This document shows, one piece after another, positions 10,126-22,415 of a DNA stretch of 64,000 bases. Origin of the DNA: Phocoena phocoena (taxonomy: Eukaryota; Chordata; Mammalia; Artiodactyla; Phocoenidae); assembly GCF_963924675.1 (NCBI RefSeq), contig NC_089232.1, positions 35,297,312-35,361,311 of the forward strand, given 5' to 3'. A program made the position numbers and the translations under genes. Every line of letters begins with the position of its first letter. Positions within the stretch are counted from its first letter, which is position 1. The notes under the pieces are model-generated. The model saw only the letters and a program-made list of their open reading frames with translations, ran no database searches and had not been told where the DNA came from.

Positions 10126-11149
10126 GAGATGGGTTTTAAGTAATAATTATACAAAGAATTCATTTTTTCTCCCATTGATCTTAAACCCCAAATCAATTTC
10201 AATCTACCTTCATGCAAACATGTCAGTGCCATGTAATGCTTTTATTATGGAAGTGGTGCCTCACATAGGCATGCAGACAGGGGAAGGTGTCATGAGTGTG
10301 CTCTAGCAGAAGCTGTCAATGTTGCTCTTATTTCCCCTCTCCCTTCATTCCAAGGCAACTGGCCAACTTCCAGCTGCAACCTGCATCTCTTTGCCTCAGG
10401 GCTTCTTCTGTCTGCTGGAGACTGCTCTACCAGTTCCTTAACACCCACCACCAGCAGCAGCCCTCAACTAGCTACTGATAGGAGTTGGTGTATAAATACC
10501 CCAGTTCCCTCACCTCTTGAATAGCATATGTAGGAGGTGTGTTTTCTATACTGGCCTCTAAAGTCCCTGAATGCAATTTAGCTCCATTACACATTCTGCT
10601 AACTTGCTTGATAAAGTGCCCTCTCTTGGCTGCCTTCCCTTCCCATTTTACTTCCTCACTTTCCTATAGTTTTTTCCTAGAATCATCTCCTAAATAATTC
10701 ACTTGCACTCAAATCCTTCCTTCAGGGTCTGACTCAAAGCCATTTCATAGAGTCTGCCCGATGTGTGCTCCATTATTAAACCAATCATCATTTAACAGCA
10801 CCTCCTGAGCCCCAATTATTTTTTTCTTATTTAATTTATTAATTTTCTATCTCTTTAAAGGAAGAAATATAGGAGAGTCTCCTATGTAGAGTGAGTTTTT
10901 TAAGTTCTCAAGGGCACTAAAGTACATAGCCTTCTTCCTCTGAGCCACCATGTTATAAAATTTGCTGTCATAGCCAAACAAAATCTCTTCTCTTTCCACC
11001 TACACCTATTTTCTGTTGTTTTGTACCCTGTTGACAGAGGCAGGGTCCCCCATATAAGGGAGAGAAGGATGGGAAAGGGATGAAATAGGCCTTTGGGGTA
11101 TCCCTTCCACAATAGAAAGAGGAAACTAAGTTCAAAAATACCATTTTAG
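10126..11149. other. Mostly unassigned; possible old LTR-type piece at 10560-10790
   Basis: The 10560-10790 part has phrases ('cttgcactcaaatccttcct', 'tcagggtctgactcaaagcc') seen near the ends of old interspersed repeats, but I cannot name it. No gene signal in the rest. Confidence 0.35.
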
Positions 11150-11356
11150 GGCTTCCCTGGTGGCGCAGTGGTTGAGAGTCTGCCAGCCGATGCAGGGGAC
11201 GCGGGTTCGTGCCCTGGTCCGGGAAGATCCCACATGCCGCGGAGCGGCTGGGCCCGTGAGCCATGGCCGCTGAGCCTGCGCATCCGGAGCCTGTGCTCTG
11301 CAACGGGAGAGGCCACACAGTTAGAGGCCTGCGTACCGCAAAAAAAAAAAAAAAAA
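11150..11356 (+). mobile_element. CHR-type SINE (young, short form)
   Basis: Intact head, A-box region and body ending gcgtaccgc plus 17 A. Short duplication attttag at 11143-11149 and 11357-11363. The target is inside unassigned DNA. Confidence 0.93.
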
Positions 11357-11363
11357 ATTTTAG

Positions 11364-12246
11364 AAGGATACAGGAGCATACTACTTTTCATGAAGACCAT
11401 GTGGAATCAGTGTTATTCATTCCTCTTTGGAACCCACAAGATCTAACCACACTTCTGTTGTTTGCCTCTACAAAGGGGCATCTATCAAGAAGTCATCAAA
11501 GCTCTCAGTTGTTTAATTTAGGACGTTTAATTTAGCAAGGGTCAGAAACAATTCAATCAGTTTAAGTCAAAGAGGGGGACGTGGGAATGATGCAGGGGAA
11601 CCTCACAGGACAACAAACCTGTGGAAGAACAGGGATACGGTTGGGACTTGGGGATGATAGAAACCAGCACCTTGGCTCCCTTGCAATGGATTCTGCTCCC
11701 TTTCCCTGCTCTCTGTAAACTGACTTTATGCTTCTCTCTCATTAAAGACTGGTTTTCTCCACGTCAGGGCTCTCGGTTTTAGGCAACAAATGTAAGGAGA
11801 AAGGGACTTTTGAAAGGGCATTGGTTGTTCTCAGGTTGATATTCATCCGTGTGCACCTGCAGTCTTACTGGCCGCTCACAGCGACTTGCATTCTGACTGG
11901 TCACATCATCCGTTCAGGTGAGTCAGTGCCCCGCTGTACCACTTGCTAGGTATGTTGCAAACCACTCCAGCTAAACTCATAAAATCACTGTGAGGGTGGA
12001 GAAACGGGCTTTAGGCTGAACTTCCTAGAGCAACGCCCAGAACCCAGCTAAAGAACTGACCTGATAAGGGAGCCACCTCCAACTCTAGAGCCTCACTGCC
12101 TCTCTTACCCTCCCAGCCCCACCCATGTTAGCAAGATGGCAGCCACCCAGCCAAGCTGATTCCTCAATACATTTATCAAAACTCATCAAATTCTGCCCTT
12201 CAGAAATAGAGACACAGATGTAGAGAACAAACGCACAGACACCAAG
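11364..12246. other. No recognised feature
   Basis: Unique-looking sequence. The opposed short open frames show no domain. Confidence 0.4.
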
Positions 12247-12390
12247 GGGAGAAAGCGTGGGGGGGGTGTGTGGGATGAATTGGGAGATTGGGATTGACAT
12301 GTATACACTGATATGTGTAAAATGGATGACTAATAAGAACCTGCTATATAAAAAAATAAATAAAATAAAAAAAATTTTTTTTTAAATTGT
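12247..12390 (+). mobile_element. L1 3' UTR end, 5'-truncated
   Basis: Contains 'gggagattgggattgacatg', 'tggatgactaataagaacct' and 'gctatataaaaaaataaata', the characteristic 3' end of the cetartiodactyl L1. Only the last ~140 bp was inserted. A T run follows the A tail. Confidence 0.85.
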
Positions 12391-13548
12391 GCCCTTGACA
12401 CTGGTGAATTTTGTGTTACGTAAACTCTACCTCAATAAAACTGACAAAAATAAAGAAAAACAAGGAAACAAAAGAATCCTGCTCACTTTTTCCTGCCCTT
12501 TCTGAAACCCTCCTGTTCCCGCCTGTGCCTTGTATGAAGTGTGGGGTATCCTTTTTTGAGTTGTGTTTTTTTACTTCCAACTGTTGTTCCAATTGTTAAT
12601 TTTTCTAGCTAAAACTGCAAATTCTCTGAAGGGAGGGAGTTATTGAAAACTGACCTACGCCCGTTTGGTTCTTCTTGGTGAAAACAGTAGCCACTGAAGA
12701 AGTTGGAGGTGGGTGAGGATTAGCTACTTCCCCACACCCTCCCAGCCCTGTTACATTGATGGGAAACCTCAAGCCAAATGTGCCACATATGCAAACATTT
12801 ACTAAAAATCGGCTTATTAACAAGCAAACACAAAGCTGTTTATAAAGGCTGTTCTATAAGCCCCATGCAGTGTAAGCTCTCTACCCTTTGAAGTGCTTTG
12901 ACCACCACCTCATATGAAAGATTTATCTGAGACTCAGGACAACATTCCAGAAACAAGATTCTGTCCACACAGGTAGCATTCTCCTAAACCAGTGGCTGGA
13001 TATGGGATCATTTAGGGATCCAGTGTCTGTTGCCTGCCCTAAGAGTGCAGGCTACAGGCCTTGCTAGATTCTTCTACCCTGTTTATCCAAGTGGCTTTGA
13101 AACATTTCAGCCCATCTGCACATCTCGAATATATTCAGTTTCATCAAACTGGGAGACCACTTTCATTATGCAAGCACTAACTACTATTTTCACCAATAAA
13201 ACCCCTTTCTGACATTCACTATGCTTACTAGTGAAGCATAAGGTATTGATCAAGATTGAATAGCGTTAGTGCTTGTAGCAGCTGCCTGAACTTCCTGAAC
13301 AGAATGAAGCTGGTCCTGGACTGTGTGTTCTGGCTGAGAGCTGCTACCCGTGGAGATGGAGCTTAAACCAAATAGCACAAACTCAAGTTCCTCTGTCTAT
13401 GCTGAACTTTTTGAAAGTAAATTATAGACATCTTTCCGAAAACATCCTGTCTTCTTTTAAACTCTTCATAAAATTTTTGACTTCTAATATATGTTTAGTA
13501 ACTCTTAATAAGTATAAGCCAAACAAATTAAGAATGGAGGGTTTTTAA
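12391..13548. other. No recognised gene; small old-L1-like phrase near 13400-13440
   Basis: 'gaaagtaaattatagacatc' at about 13411-13431 echoes the old L1 fragments at 2615 and 60330. The remainder is unassigned, without exon-like signals. Confidence 0.4.
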
Positions 13549-13640
13549 GATGGAAGGAAGGAAGGAAGGAAGAGAGGTAGGGAGGGAGGTAGGGAGGGGC
13601 GAAGGAAGGGTAGAGGGAGAGAGGAAGGAAAAAAGAATGG
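13549..13640. repeat. GGAA/GGGA purine microsatellite
   Basis: Imperfect gaag units pass into gggag units with three t interruptions. Third purine tract of this composition in the first 14 kb. Confidence 0.9.
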
Positions 13641-14269
13641 AGGAAGGCTTCTAGCCTCCAGACCCTCCTTGTCTTTGAAGGTGTAGACACTCAGCCCTGG
13701 GCTATGCCTCAGCTCCCAGTGCTGCGGAGGCTTTGGGGACTGGCGGGGTTTTTTTTAAAACAGATCTAAAAATAAGGAAATGATGTGGTCTGTGAAAAGG
13801 TTAAGTCACCCTGTATAAATAAAACTGGGAAATTTCTGGGGTGAGAAATAATTCCCAAAGGTTCATCAGCAGCCTAAAATTAGTCAGATTAGCCCACAGA
13901 AGCAAGGCTTCTCTAGGTCGCTGAGTTTGCCGTATCAAGGAAGCTCCAATGCCCCGCCCACTGCAGTCACCCTTTAGGGCCTTTCTTCGACAAGACCATT
14001 CCTAGTGGTCATGGTGTTGGAGCCACTCAGGGCCAAGCTCAAAGGCAGGAAGGAGAAGTGATTGGACAGGGAGCCAGGCAAATACCACCCTCCACCTGCC
14101 ATTCTAAACATATCCAGAGTGTCTTTATGGCAGCATGGCACAGCTTTGGAATCCAAATCCTTGTCTGCCACTCCCTACGTCTACTGTTTTGGGCAAATTA
14201 CTCAGTCTCTATGAACCTCAGATTCCTCATGTGTGAAAACAAAAGCAACAATAAAGAATAAGCAAGCAG
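13641..14269. other. No recognised feature
   Basis: Unique-looking sequence including a T run at about 13749-13756. No gene signal. Confidence 0.4.
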
Positions 14270-14477
14270 GGCTTCCCTGGTGACGCAGTGGTTGAGAGTC
14301 CGCCTGCCGATGCAGGGGACACGGGTTCGTGCCCTGGTCCGGGACGATCCCACATGCCGCGGAGCGGCTGGGCCCGTGAGCCATGGCCGCTGAGCCTGCG
14401 CGTCCGGAGCCTGTGCTCTGAGACGGGAGAGACCACAACAGTGAGAGGCCCGTGTAACGCAAAAAAAAAAAAAAAAA
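14270..14477 (+). mobile_element. CHR-type SINE (young, short form)
   Basis: Full short-form body with an 18-base A tail. The body has gacgatccc for gaagatccc and gagacggg for caacggg. I could not find a clean target-site duplication; it abuts a MIR on the right. Confidence 0.92.
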
Positions 14478-14485
14478 GAAAAATA

Positions 14486-14725
14486 CCGTGGACTCTGAAT
14501 CATAATGCCTGATTTAAATCATGACTCTGTGACTTATTAGTTGTGGGAACTTGGGTAGTTCTTTAATATCTCTGTTTCAGTTTTCTTACTAATACATGGG
14601 ATAATAATATCAACTTCATAAGGCTATTGTGAGGATTGTATATAAGTGAATATACATAAAACACTTATCACAGTGCCTGGCACCCTGGCACATTAAAAAT
14701 GCTGTATTGGTGTTAGCTATCATAA
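14486..14725 (+). mobile_element. MIR SINE
   Basis: Long, clear MIR: 'gtggactctgaatcataatg', 'ctctgtgacttattagttgt', 'aatacatgggataataatat', 'cacagtgcctggcaccctgg'. Nearly full length. Confidence 0.85.
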
Positions 14726-15084
14726 TCAATCATATTGTATATTAATTATATAATAATGGCAACTGTTACTATTAATGTTGTTATTTTCATGTCACAGATT
14801 TATAGGATTTGGTGGCATATAGGCAATGAATTTGAGTAAAATTAAGAATTGTTCTGGTTAGTCTTCACAAAGGAAGGAGACTTAAATTTCATTCAGCCCA
14901 ACCTAAGGCCCAGATAGCCTTATTGTCTTTTTTGCTAGACTGATTAGACTGGTAGAGCAGGGTCATGCTATAGAAGTATTTAGGATATGTCTTAATAAAA
15001 GACAGAATTTTGTCAAGACCCTGATGATGTCTATATAGGTAAGATTAAGAATTCTGGGTCAAGTTAGGCAAGCATATCGACTAA
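14726..15084. other. No recognised feature
   Basis: AT-rich, possibly the degraded continuation of the L2 that follows. No gene signal. Confidence 0.35.
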
Positions 15085-15520
15085 CAAAGCCTCCACGAGA
15101 AGGTGAGATTTGGGCATGATTTGGAGGAGTAGTAAGCATTAGTCTTGAAAGTGTCTATAGGAAGAGTATCCTGGGGACAGGGAACAGCCAGTGAAAAGGT
15201 CCTGCCGGGCATTTTGGAGGAACAGCTGGATTAGAGTGAGGGAGGGTGATTACCGTGGGAGATGCAGACAGCGAGGCAAACGGGGCCAGCTCATGTGGGA
15301 GCCCATATGCGCCAGGGTGAAGACTTCAATTTTTACCCTGTGTGAGACGGGGACCCAAAGCAGAGTTTGGGGCAAAGGAGCGACATCTGACTTTGGGTTT
15401 GAAAGATCAGCCCAGTTCCTCTATTCCAAGTAGACTGTCGGTGCACACAAAGGTAGAGCAGGGAGACAAGTCAGGAAGCTGTTTCATATCCAGGTGAGAG
15501 ATGATGTTCCTCTGAGCACG
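15085..15520 (-). mobile_element. L2 LINE fragment, antisense
   Basis: Clear series of L2 complement phrases: 'gagaaggtgagatttgggca', 'gggacagggaacagccagtg', 'aaggtcctgccgggcatttt', 'ggagcgacatctgactttgg' and 'catatccaggtgagagatga'. The 80-codon open frame here lies within it. Confidence 0.75.
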
Positions 15521-17254
15521 TTGGCTTCACATACTCAGACCAGTTTTCCCCCGATGACAGCTTCAAGTCTCACAGTTTACCGCCAGAGAGCAAAGGCCTC
15601 CTTCCCTTTAATTCTCAATTCCCTTAAAAACACATAAGCAAAGCCCAGAGAAAGGCGTACACCACTCTACACTCCACTTGCCATTCTTCCCCAGGCCCAG
15701 CACACACTTGGCACTCACTGAATGCATTCTGGAAAATAAATGAGTAGCACATAAATGTGCAAATCTGCTACTTGACTGATTTTGTGAGATGGGTCGTAAG
15801 GCACCGGTTTGCACCCTCTTGCCTTGGCTACTTTATGACCAATGATCGTATGTGCAAAGTGACCAGATGACTTCCATAAGGATGGCCAATGGCTATGAGA
15901 AACATGTGGTCATACCCAAAGAACTGAATTCCAGCTTCGTTAACATCTCCTCTCACTGAGGTATTCTTTCCTAGACAAGTTTGAATCTTAGGCAATGTTA
16001 TGACACCAATGAAAGTAGGAAGCCACTGTCAAATATCTTATCAACATCATTACTCAAAATAATAAGTGCAAAACCATCAAGTAAAGCATAGCAGAGAACA
16101 AGAGGGACGTGGAGAAACGTGGAGCATTTAAATCAGACCTTGAAAACCAGCAGCCTAAGAATCTGACCTGACGACATGTATTGTTTGGCCTGCACAATAG
16201 TGACCCATGACTTGATTTTAATTTTTTAAATTAGTGGCTGATATGTAAAAGTTGAGATATTTCATATGAACTCAGATCTCCAATTTTTCATTAAAATGTT
16301 ATACTGTGTGGCAATGTCGAGTCACATTTCCTTCGAGGCCCCGGCTTCCCTTTAGCAGGAGTTCCATCGCTCTCAGCACATGTTCTGCTTCTGAAATGTA
16401 CAGTATCTCTCTAGTCCCTATTTTAAAAAATTGAACTTGCAATTTCTAATTTTAAGTGTATTTTCTGAGACACCATACAAAGCAAAATCCAGAATAGTGT
16501 TCTAGAACTAACATGGTAAAAAATCTCAAACCATGGAAATGCAAAACTTATGAGTAAGAACAGAGAAGTTTTAAATTTTAGAGCAAGGATGAAATAGCTA
16601 ATGTGTTAATTTTGGTACATCTTTCACAAGCGGAACCTTCAGCCACGCTAAATCACAGAGATAAATTTAGAATCATTCAAAGCCAATAGGATTATTAGCT
16701 CCTACATAAGAAAAGCAGGACTAATAACCTCCTGCCTATGTAGAAATCGGTTCTCTGGCCTATGTCTGCTATTCTAAACTGTAGTTGCAAAATTCCTACT
16801 GTGGATACACCATAACTAGGAACTGGAGGTGGCCCAAACTGTGAACCAAAAATTGGAAGAGATCACGCTAATTTGTGAAACCCCATACTGAACCGAAACC
16901 AAACATTATTTTTTCTAAATTGTGGACTCACCCAAAAAGATTTCTATGAAAACCAATAAAATCTTATTAAACTCATATGAACTATAATTGAACAAATGTT
17001 TTCTAAAACGATTGAACCAGAACTTTAGAATATTATCTAAACCAAACCAGCATTTTTTCTGTTTGCGTCTCTTCTGATAACTATCTTTAAAGGCCTTCAT
17101 ATTTTTTTCTGGTTATTGTGCATATCAAAAGCACAGGAAACATATTTCAATCAACTACTAACTCTTTTCAATTCTGACAGGCACTGCTAGTTACCAACCA
17201 AATATCCACTCCATCCTACTTCTCTAACAAAACCTTGATTTAGTCAAGAAGACA
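15521..17254. other. No recognised feature
   Basis: 1.7 kb of AT-rich sequence without a repeat I can name. The phrase set near 16130-16420 may come from an old DNA transposon, but no terminal repeats could be paired. Confidence 0.4.
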
Positions 17255-17640
17255 ATATTCCAACTTCCTTTTCCTAGCTTCCCTTGGAACTAAGTGTGGC
17301 CACCTGTCTAAGTTTCAAACTATGAGATTTAAGCAGAATTTGAGTGGAACTTCCAGGAAACTTTTTTGCCATGGACCAATTCTATATTCTACCATCTTGA
17401 AATTCAAGTGTATGGCTAGAGCTCTAGTACCTTAAGACAAATTTTAGGATGGGAGCTATGCACTAAGGATGACAAAACAGAAATCAGGAGATAGAGCTAT
17501 TGTTGATATCCTAAAGGTGCATCCCAGCTCCAGATTTCTTTCACATGAGAGCTCCATAAACTTTTATTGAGTATGAGTCATTGTTTTGAGGATTTACTGT
17601 TATATGTAGCTAGCTAAACCTTATCCTAACTTATAAAGAA
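17255..17640 (+). mobile_element. Old LTR-like repeat (MaLR type, tentative)
   Basis: Phrases such as 'cttcccttggaactaagtgt', 'ggccacctgtctaagtttca', 'tccataaacttttattgagt' and a terminal 'ttatatgtagctagctaaac' resemble old MaLR/MLT1-like LTR sequence. Subfamily not resolved. Confidence 0.4.
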
Positions 17641-17664
17641 ATTATGCTAACATTACAGAAAACA

Positions 17665-17765
17665 ACTCAGTACATCATTTTATTCAACAAATATTCACTG
17701 AATATCTACTCTGCATCAAGCATTGCATTAAGGATACTGATTTATTTCCTGCTGTCATGGAACAC
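17665..17765 (-). mobile_element. L2 3' end, antisense
   Basis: 'ttattcaacaaatattcact' followed by 'gctgtcatggaacacagaag' is the complement of the L2 terminus. Confidence 0.65.
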
Positions 17766-17794
17766 AGAAGAAAGAAAACTTGGCTAGGCCACTA

Positions 17795-17960
17795 CATCCC
17801 AGACCTAGCCCTACCATTGACTAATGAAGTCTTTGAACTTGGAAAAGCCACTTCACTTCTCTGAGCACCAGGGCCTTCATATGTAATATGATGAGGCCTG
17901 ACTGTCTTTTCTAAGGTCATTTCCAGTTCTTCCATCACATGATTCAGTGGATGTCCATAG
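17795..17960 (+). mobile_element. MIR SINE fragment
   Basis: 'gaacttggaaaagccacttc', 'acttctctgagcaccagggc' and a diverged 3' part. Confidence 0.55.
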
Positions 17961-18859
17961 AAAACTGATTTTTTTCCTCACCATCCATAGAGCCCTACCC
18001 CACCCTTAGTCCCCAGAGGCCAGTAATATGGTCCTAACTGACCCTCTCCAACCACAGTTGATAAGACCAAATATAGACAATCAGATTATCCCTTCTTGGA
18101 CTCTGAAAACCAGCAGCCTGTGTGAGCCAATGTTTGGGGAGTAGAGACACATGAGAAGTAGGGAAAGTTGCCTGCATAATGGAGCAAAAATACACAAAGG
18201 AGGAAAATCTAACGGTACCAAACTAGCAGCTCAATGGGGTGGAGATAGTCCGTAGTTGGATTTTCATTTGAACCACAACATTTAAAAATTTTGGATCATT
18301 TGTCAAGATTTTTTTTTTTTTTTTTTTTTTAAGGAAGATTTTTAAAAGAAGAAATTTTGCATAAAGTTTTAAATTTCCAGCATCTCTGAATTGGTGAAAG
18401 ATCTGACAACACTAGACTTTCTTTTTTGCATAGCCATGGGAGACTGGAGCAGGGTTGTCTAAACAAAATGAGTTATGTCAGTGCCCACCCCTCCCCATTA
18501 TCTAGCACCAGTGCTCTGTATTCATTTCCCCTCCCTACAGGGCTCTTGTTGGTATTTGAGTTTGAGGCCCTACCCCAGGCAGTGTAGACACATGAGAAAG
18601 TGACAGGCTCAGCCATGATCGTCTAATTTCCGTGTCCCCTGTATAGTCCCAGCTCTGCTTTAGTAACTTTCCTAGAATAGTTGTTAGATTCCAGAGTCAG
18701 TGGTGAGGAAAGCCAAGAAACAGCACGACTGACATCTTAGAACACCCAAAGGCTCAAGAATTGTCAGAATCAGGTACCTCTAGAAGTGGAAGGTTAAGGT
18801 AAGACTAATAAGAATACAGATTAAAAGCAGTTGAAGGAGACTTCCACTTAGGCCAAGAT
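17961..18859. other. Unassigned sequence with a 24-base T run
   Basis: No gene or named repeat. Poly-T at about 18308-18331 may be the antisense tail of a lost retroposon, but no body follows that I can identify. Confidence 0.4.
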
Positions 18860-19710
18860 GGGGCAGCAGGGACCAGTTTTACTCCCTAACCAGACACAAT
18901 TTATAAAATAGACAAAATATATGAAACAATTGTTCTCAAGACATTGGATATTAGGCAACAAAGTATAGCCATCCCTGAGAGACAGAAAATAAACATGAGC
19001 TCCATGATTGCCCCAGCTTACTATCTTGAGATAGTTTTTATTTCCACCCACAAATTTGCCAGAACACACATTATTCTTTCATGCACACAGATCATTTACC
19101 AAAATAGTCCCTATTCCGGGCCATAAAACAAGTCTCAATAAATTTAAAAGGACTCAAGTCATACAAAGTATGTTCTGAGACCAAAAGGAAATTACAACAG
19201 AAATTTCAACAGAAATCAATAAGGAATCAATATCTCAAAACTCCCAAATGTTTGAAAACAAAATAACACACTTCTTAACTCATGAGTCAAGGAAGAAATC
19301 AAAAGAGTAATTAGAAAGTATTTGAACTGAAAGAAAATGAAAACACAATATATCAAAATTTGTGAGTACAGCTAAAGCAGAACTTAGGGGGAAATCTATA
19401 GCACTAAACACTTAAGTTAGGAAAAATAAAAAAGAAGAAAGTCTCAAATCAATGACCTCAGCTTCCTTCCAACTTAAGAAATCAGAAAAAGAAGAGCAAA
19501 TGAAACCAAAAGTAGAGATAAAAGGAAATAAAACTAATAATACCAAAAACTTAAGGAAATAATACTAATTGTATACAGACTCTTCCAGAAAATTAAAGAG
19601 GAGGTAAGGAGTCCTATGAGGGCAGTATTCAATGATACCAAACCAGACAAAGGTATTGCATGAAAAGAAAACTACACATCAATACTCCTCGTGAACATAA
19701 ATGCAAATTT

Positions 19711-19800
19711 CTGTTTTTTAAATTGAGGTATAACTGACATACGATATTATATTAGTTTCAGGTGTAAACATAGTGATTAGACATTTGTAGATGTAAATTT
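19711..19800 (-). mobile_element. Short L1 3' UTR piece inserted in the older L1, antisense
   Basis: 'tttttaaattgaggtataac' and 'tattagtttcaggtgtaaac' are the complement of a cetartiodactyl L1 3' UTR. Flanks tgcaaatttct and tgtaaatttct look like an imperfect target-site duplication. Confidence 0.65.
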
Positions 19801-21171
19801 CTTAAAACAAATAACCAAGTAGGTATTATCCCAGGATTATAAGGTTGATTTAACATTTGAAAATCAATAAATTTAATTCACTATGTCAACAAATTAAAAA
19901 AGAAAAACCATGTGACATCTCAATAGATACAAAAAAGCATTTAAAAAAATCTAACTTTCCTAATAAAAACCTTCAACAAGTAAGAACATTTGGGAACTTC
20001 TATAACCTGATAAAGAATATCTAGGAAAACCTACAGCCAACATCATACTTAGTGGTGAAAGATTGATTGCTTTCCCCTTAACATCAGAATGAGGAAAGGA
20101 TGTCTGCTCTCATCACATATATCCAACATTGAGCTGAAGGTTCTAGCCACTGCAATAGGCAAGACAAAGAAACAAAGGCATCCAGTTTGGAAAAGAAGAA
20201 GTAAAAGTATCTTTATTCAGAGATGATGTGATTATCTATGTAGAAAATCCTACGCAACCTACAAAAAAAACTACTAGAATTAATAAATGAGTTTTGTAAA
20301 GTTTCAGTATATGAGTAATAATGTAAAAAAATCAAAGTACATTACTATATACCAGCAACAAATTATAGGAAATAGAATTTAAAATATTCAATACCATTTA
20401 AAAATATGAAATACTTAAGGATAACTCTGACAAAAGATATGTAAATCTTGTATAATGAAAACTAAAAAACATTGCAGAGAGAAATAAACAATATTTAAAT
20501 ATATATATAATAAAAGTACTGTTTTCTTGGGTTGGAATGCTCAATGTTGCTAAAATGTAAACTTTCCTCCGCAATTTGATCTATAGATACAATACAACTT
20601 CAGCCAAAATCCCAGTGAGCTTTTTACATTATACATTATATTGTTAATTTTCACATTGACCAGCTGATTCTAGAATCCATTTGGAAATGAAAAGGACCTA
20701 AAATAGTCAATTCAACTTTGAAAAAGAAGAATAAAAGTAGAGGACTTACACTACCCAACTTCAAGACTTATTATAAAGCTACAATAATCAAGACAATGTG
20801 GTACTGAATTCAAGATAAACAAATAGAATAATGGGTTAGAATGGAGAATACAGAAATAAATCCTTGCAAAAGTGTAAAGGCAATTTGATGGGAAAGCATA
20901 GTCTTTTTGACAAATGGTGCTGCAATGATTGGATATCCATATACAAAAACAGAAGTTTGATCCATACTTCACACCATATTTGAAAAATTAACTCAAAATG
21001 GATCACAGACCTAAATTTAAAACCTAAAAGTATAAAACTTCTAGAAGAAAACAGGAGAAGGTCTTTGTGACCTTAGATTAAGCAAAGATTTCTTAGGTAC
21101 AACATCAAAAGATCAATGAAAAAAAGGAAAAAATAGATAAATTGGATTTCATCAAAATTAAGAACATTTGT

Positions 21172-21366
21172 GGGCTTCCCTGGTGGTGCAGTGGTTGAGA
21201 GTCCGCCTGCCGATGCAGGGGACACGGGTTCGTGCCCCGGTCCGGGAAGATCCCATATGCTGCGGAGCGGCTGGGCCCGTGAGCCATGGCCGCTGAGCCT
21301 GCGCGTCCGGAGCCTGTGCTCCGCAACGGGAGAGGCCACAACAGTGAGAGGCCCACGTACCGCAAA
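21172..21366 (+). mobile_element. CHR-type SINE (young, short form) inside L1
   Basis: Full short-form body (tggtggtgcagtggttgaga, then standard) with a short tail broken by g. It splits the L1 phrase ending ttaagaacatttg. Flanking aacatttgt and aacattgtt form an imperfect duplication. Confidence 0.92.
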
Positions 21367-22185
21367 AAAGAAAAACATTGTTAAGAGAATGAAAAGACAA
21401 GTTACAGACTGGGAATATATATATATATATATGCAAGTCACATATTTGATAAAGGATTTGCATCCAAACTACGTAAAGAAATCTTAAATGGGCAAGAGAT
21501 TTGAACAGACAGTTCACCCAAGAGGATATACACATGGCAAATAAGCATATGCAAAGGTGCTCAGCATCATTAGCCATTCAGAAATGCAAATTAAAACCAG
21601 AGTGAGATATGAGTACGCACTTACTACAATGTCTAAAATTTAAATGACCAAATCATGTGTTGACAAGGATGTTGAGCGACTGGAATGTAACAGATACAGC
21701 CATTTTGGGAAACACTCCTAGGTGTCAACCCAAGAAAAATGAAAAACTATGTATACACAGCAACTTGCCTATGAATGTTCATAACAGCTTTATTTGTAAT
21801 AACCAAAACCTAGAAACAATCCAAATGTCCATCAACAAGTGAATGAACTGTGACCTATTGATACAATGAGATACCAGTTAGCAATAAAAGAAATGAACTA
21901 TAGATACTCTCAACGACATGGATGAATCTCAGAATAATTATACTGAGTGGGAAAAAAAAAGCCACAACCCTTCCCCCAAAAGAGCACATAATGTATGATT
22001 ACCTTGATATAAAATTTTAGAAAATGCAAACTGATCTATAGTGACAGACAGCAAATCAGTAGTTGCCTAGGGATAGAGAGGAAACTGTGGTGGTAGTTAA
22101 CATGCTCATTATCTTGACTGTGGTGATGATTTCACAGGTGTGTACATTCATAGGTATATACATATTTATTAAATTGTACATTGTA

Positions 22186-22334
22186 GGGAATCCCTGACGG
22201 TCCAGTGGTTAGGACTCCTTTCTTTCACCACAGAGGGTGCAGGTTCAATTCCTGGTCGGGAAACTATGATCCCACTGAGCCACACAGTGAGGCCAGAAAC
22301 AAAAACAAAAGCAAAAACAAACAAACAAAAACCC
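22186..22334 (+). mobile_element. Older short CHR-group SINE inside L1 3' end
   Basis: Head ggaatccctgacggtccagt, B-box-like ggttcaattcc, then gaaactatgatcccactgag and a caaaa-repeat tail. Target-site duplication aaattgtacatt at 22171-22182 and 22335-22346. It lacks the ggcgcag head of the young copies. Confidence 0.88.
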
Positions 22335-22415
22335 AAATTGTACATTATAAATAAGTGCTATTTTTGTTACATCTATTATACCTCAATAAAGCTGTTTAAA
22401 TATATATATATAATA

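Larger units (their letters stand above)
18860..22415 (+). mobile_element. Degenerate old L1 LINE, internally deleted, with nested insertions
   Basis: Starts with an L1 5'-region phrase ('ggccaagatggggcagcagg', 'tctcaagacattggatatta'), passes through broken ORF2-like sequence ('aacttctataacctgataaa', 'acagccaacatcatacttag', 'tgagctgaaggttctagcca') and ends in the L1 3' region ('atacctcaataaagctgttt') followed by a TA repeat. Many stops in every frame; no endonuclease or reverse transcriptase domain can be read intact. It has been cut by three later insertions (19711-19800, 21172-21366, 22186-22334). Much shorter than a full L1, so internal deletions are present. Confidence 0.85.

Noticed and set aside
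11150..11240. tRNA-like A and B boxes
   Set aside because: They belong to the SINE head; no cloverleaf or anticodon arm of a real tRNA gene is present.
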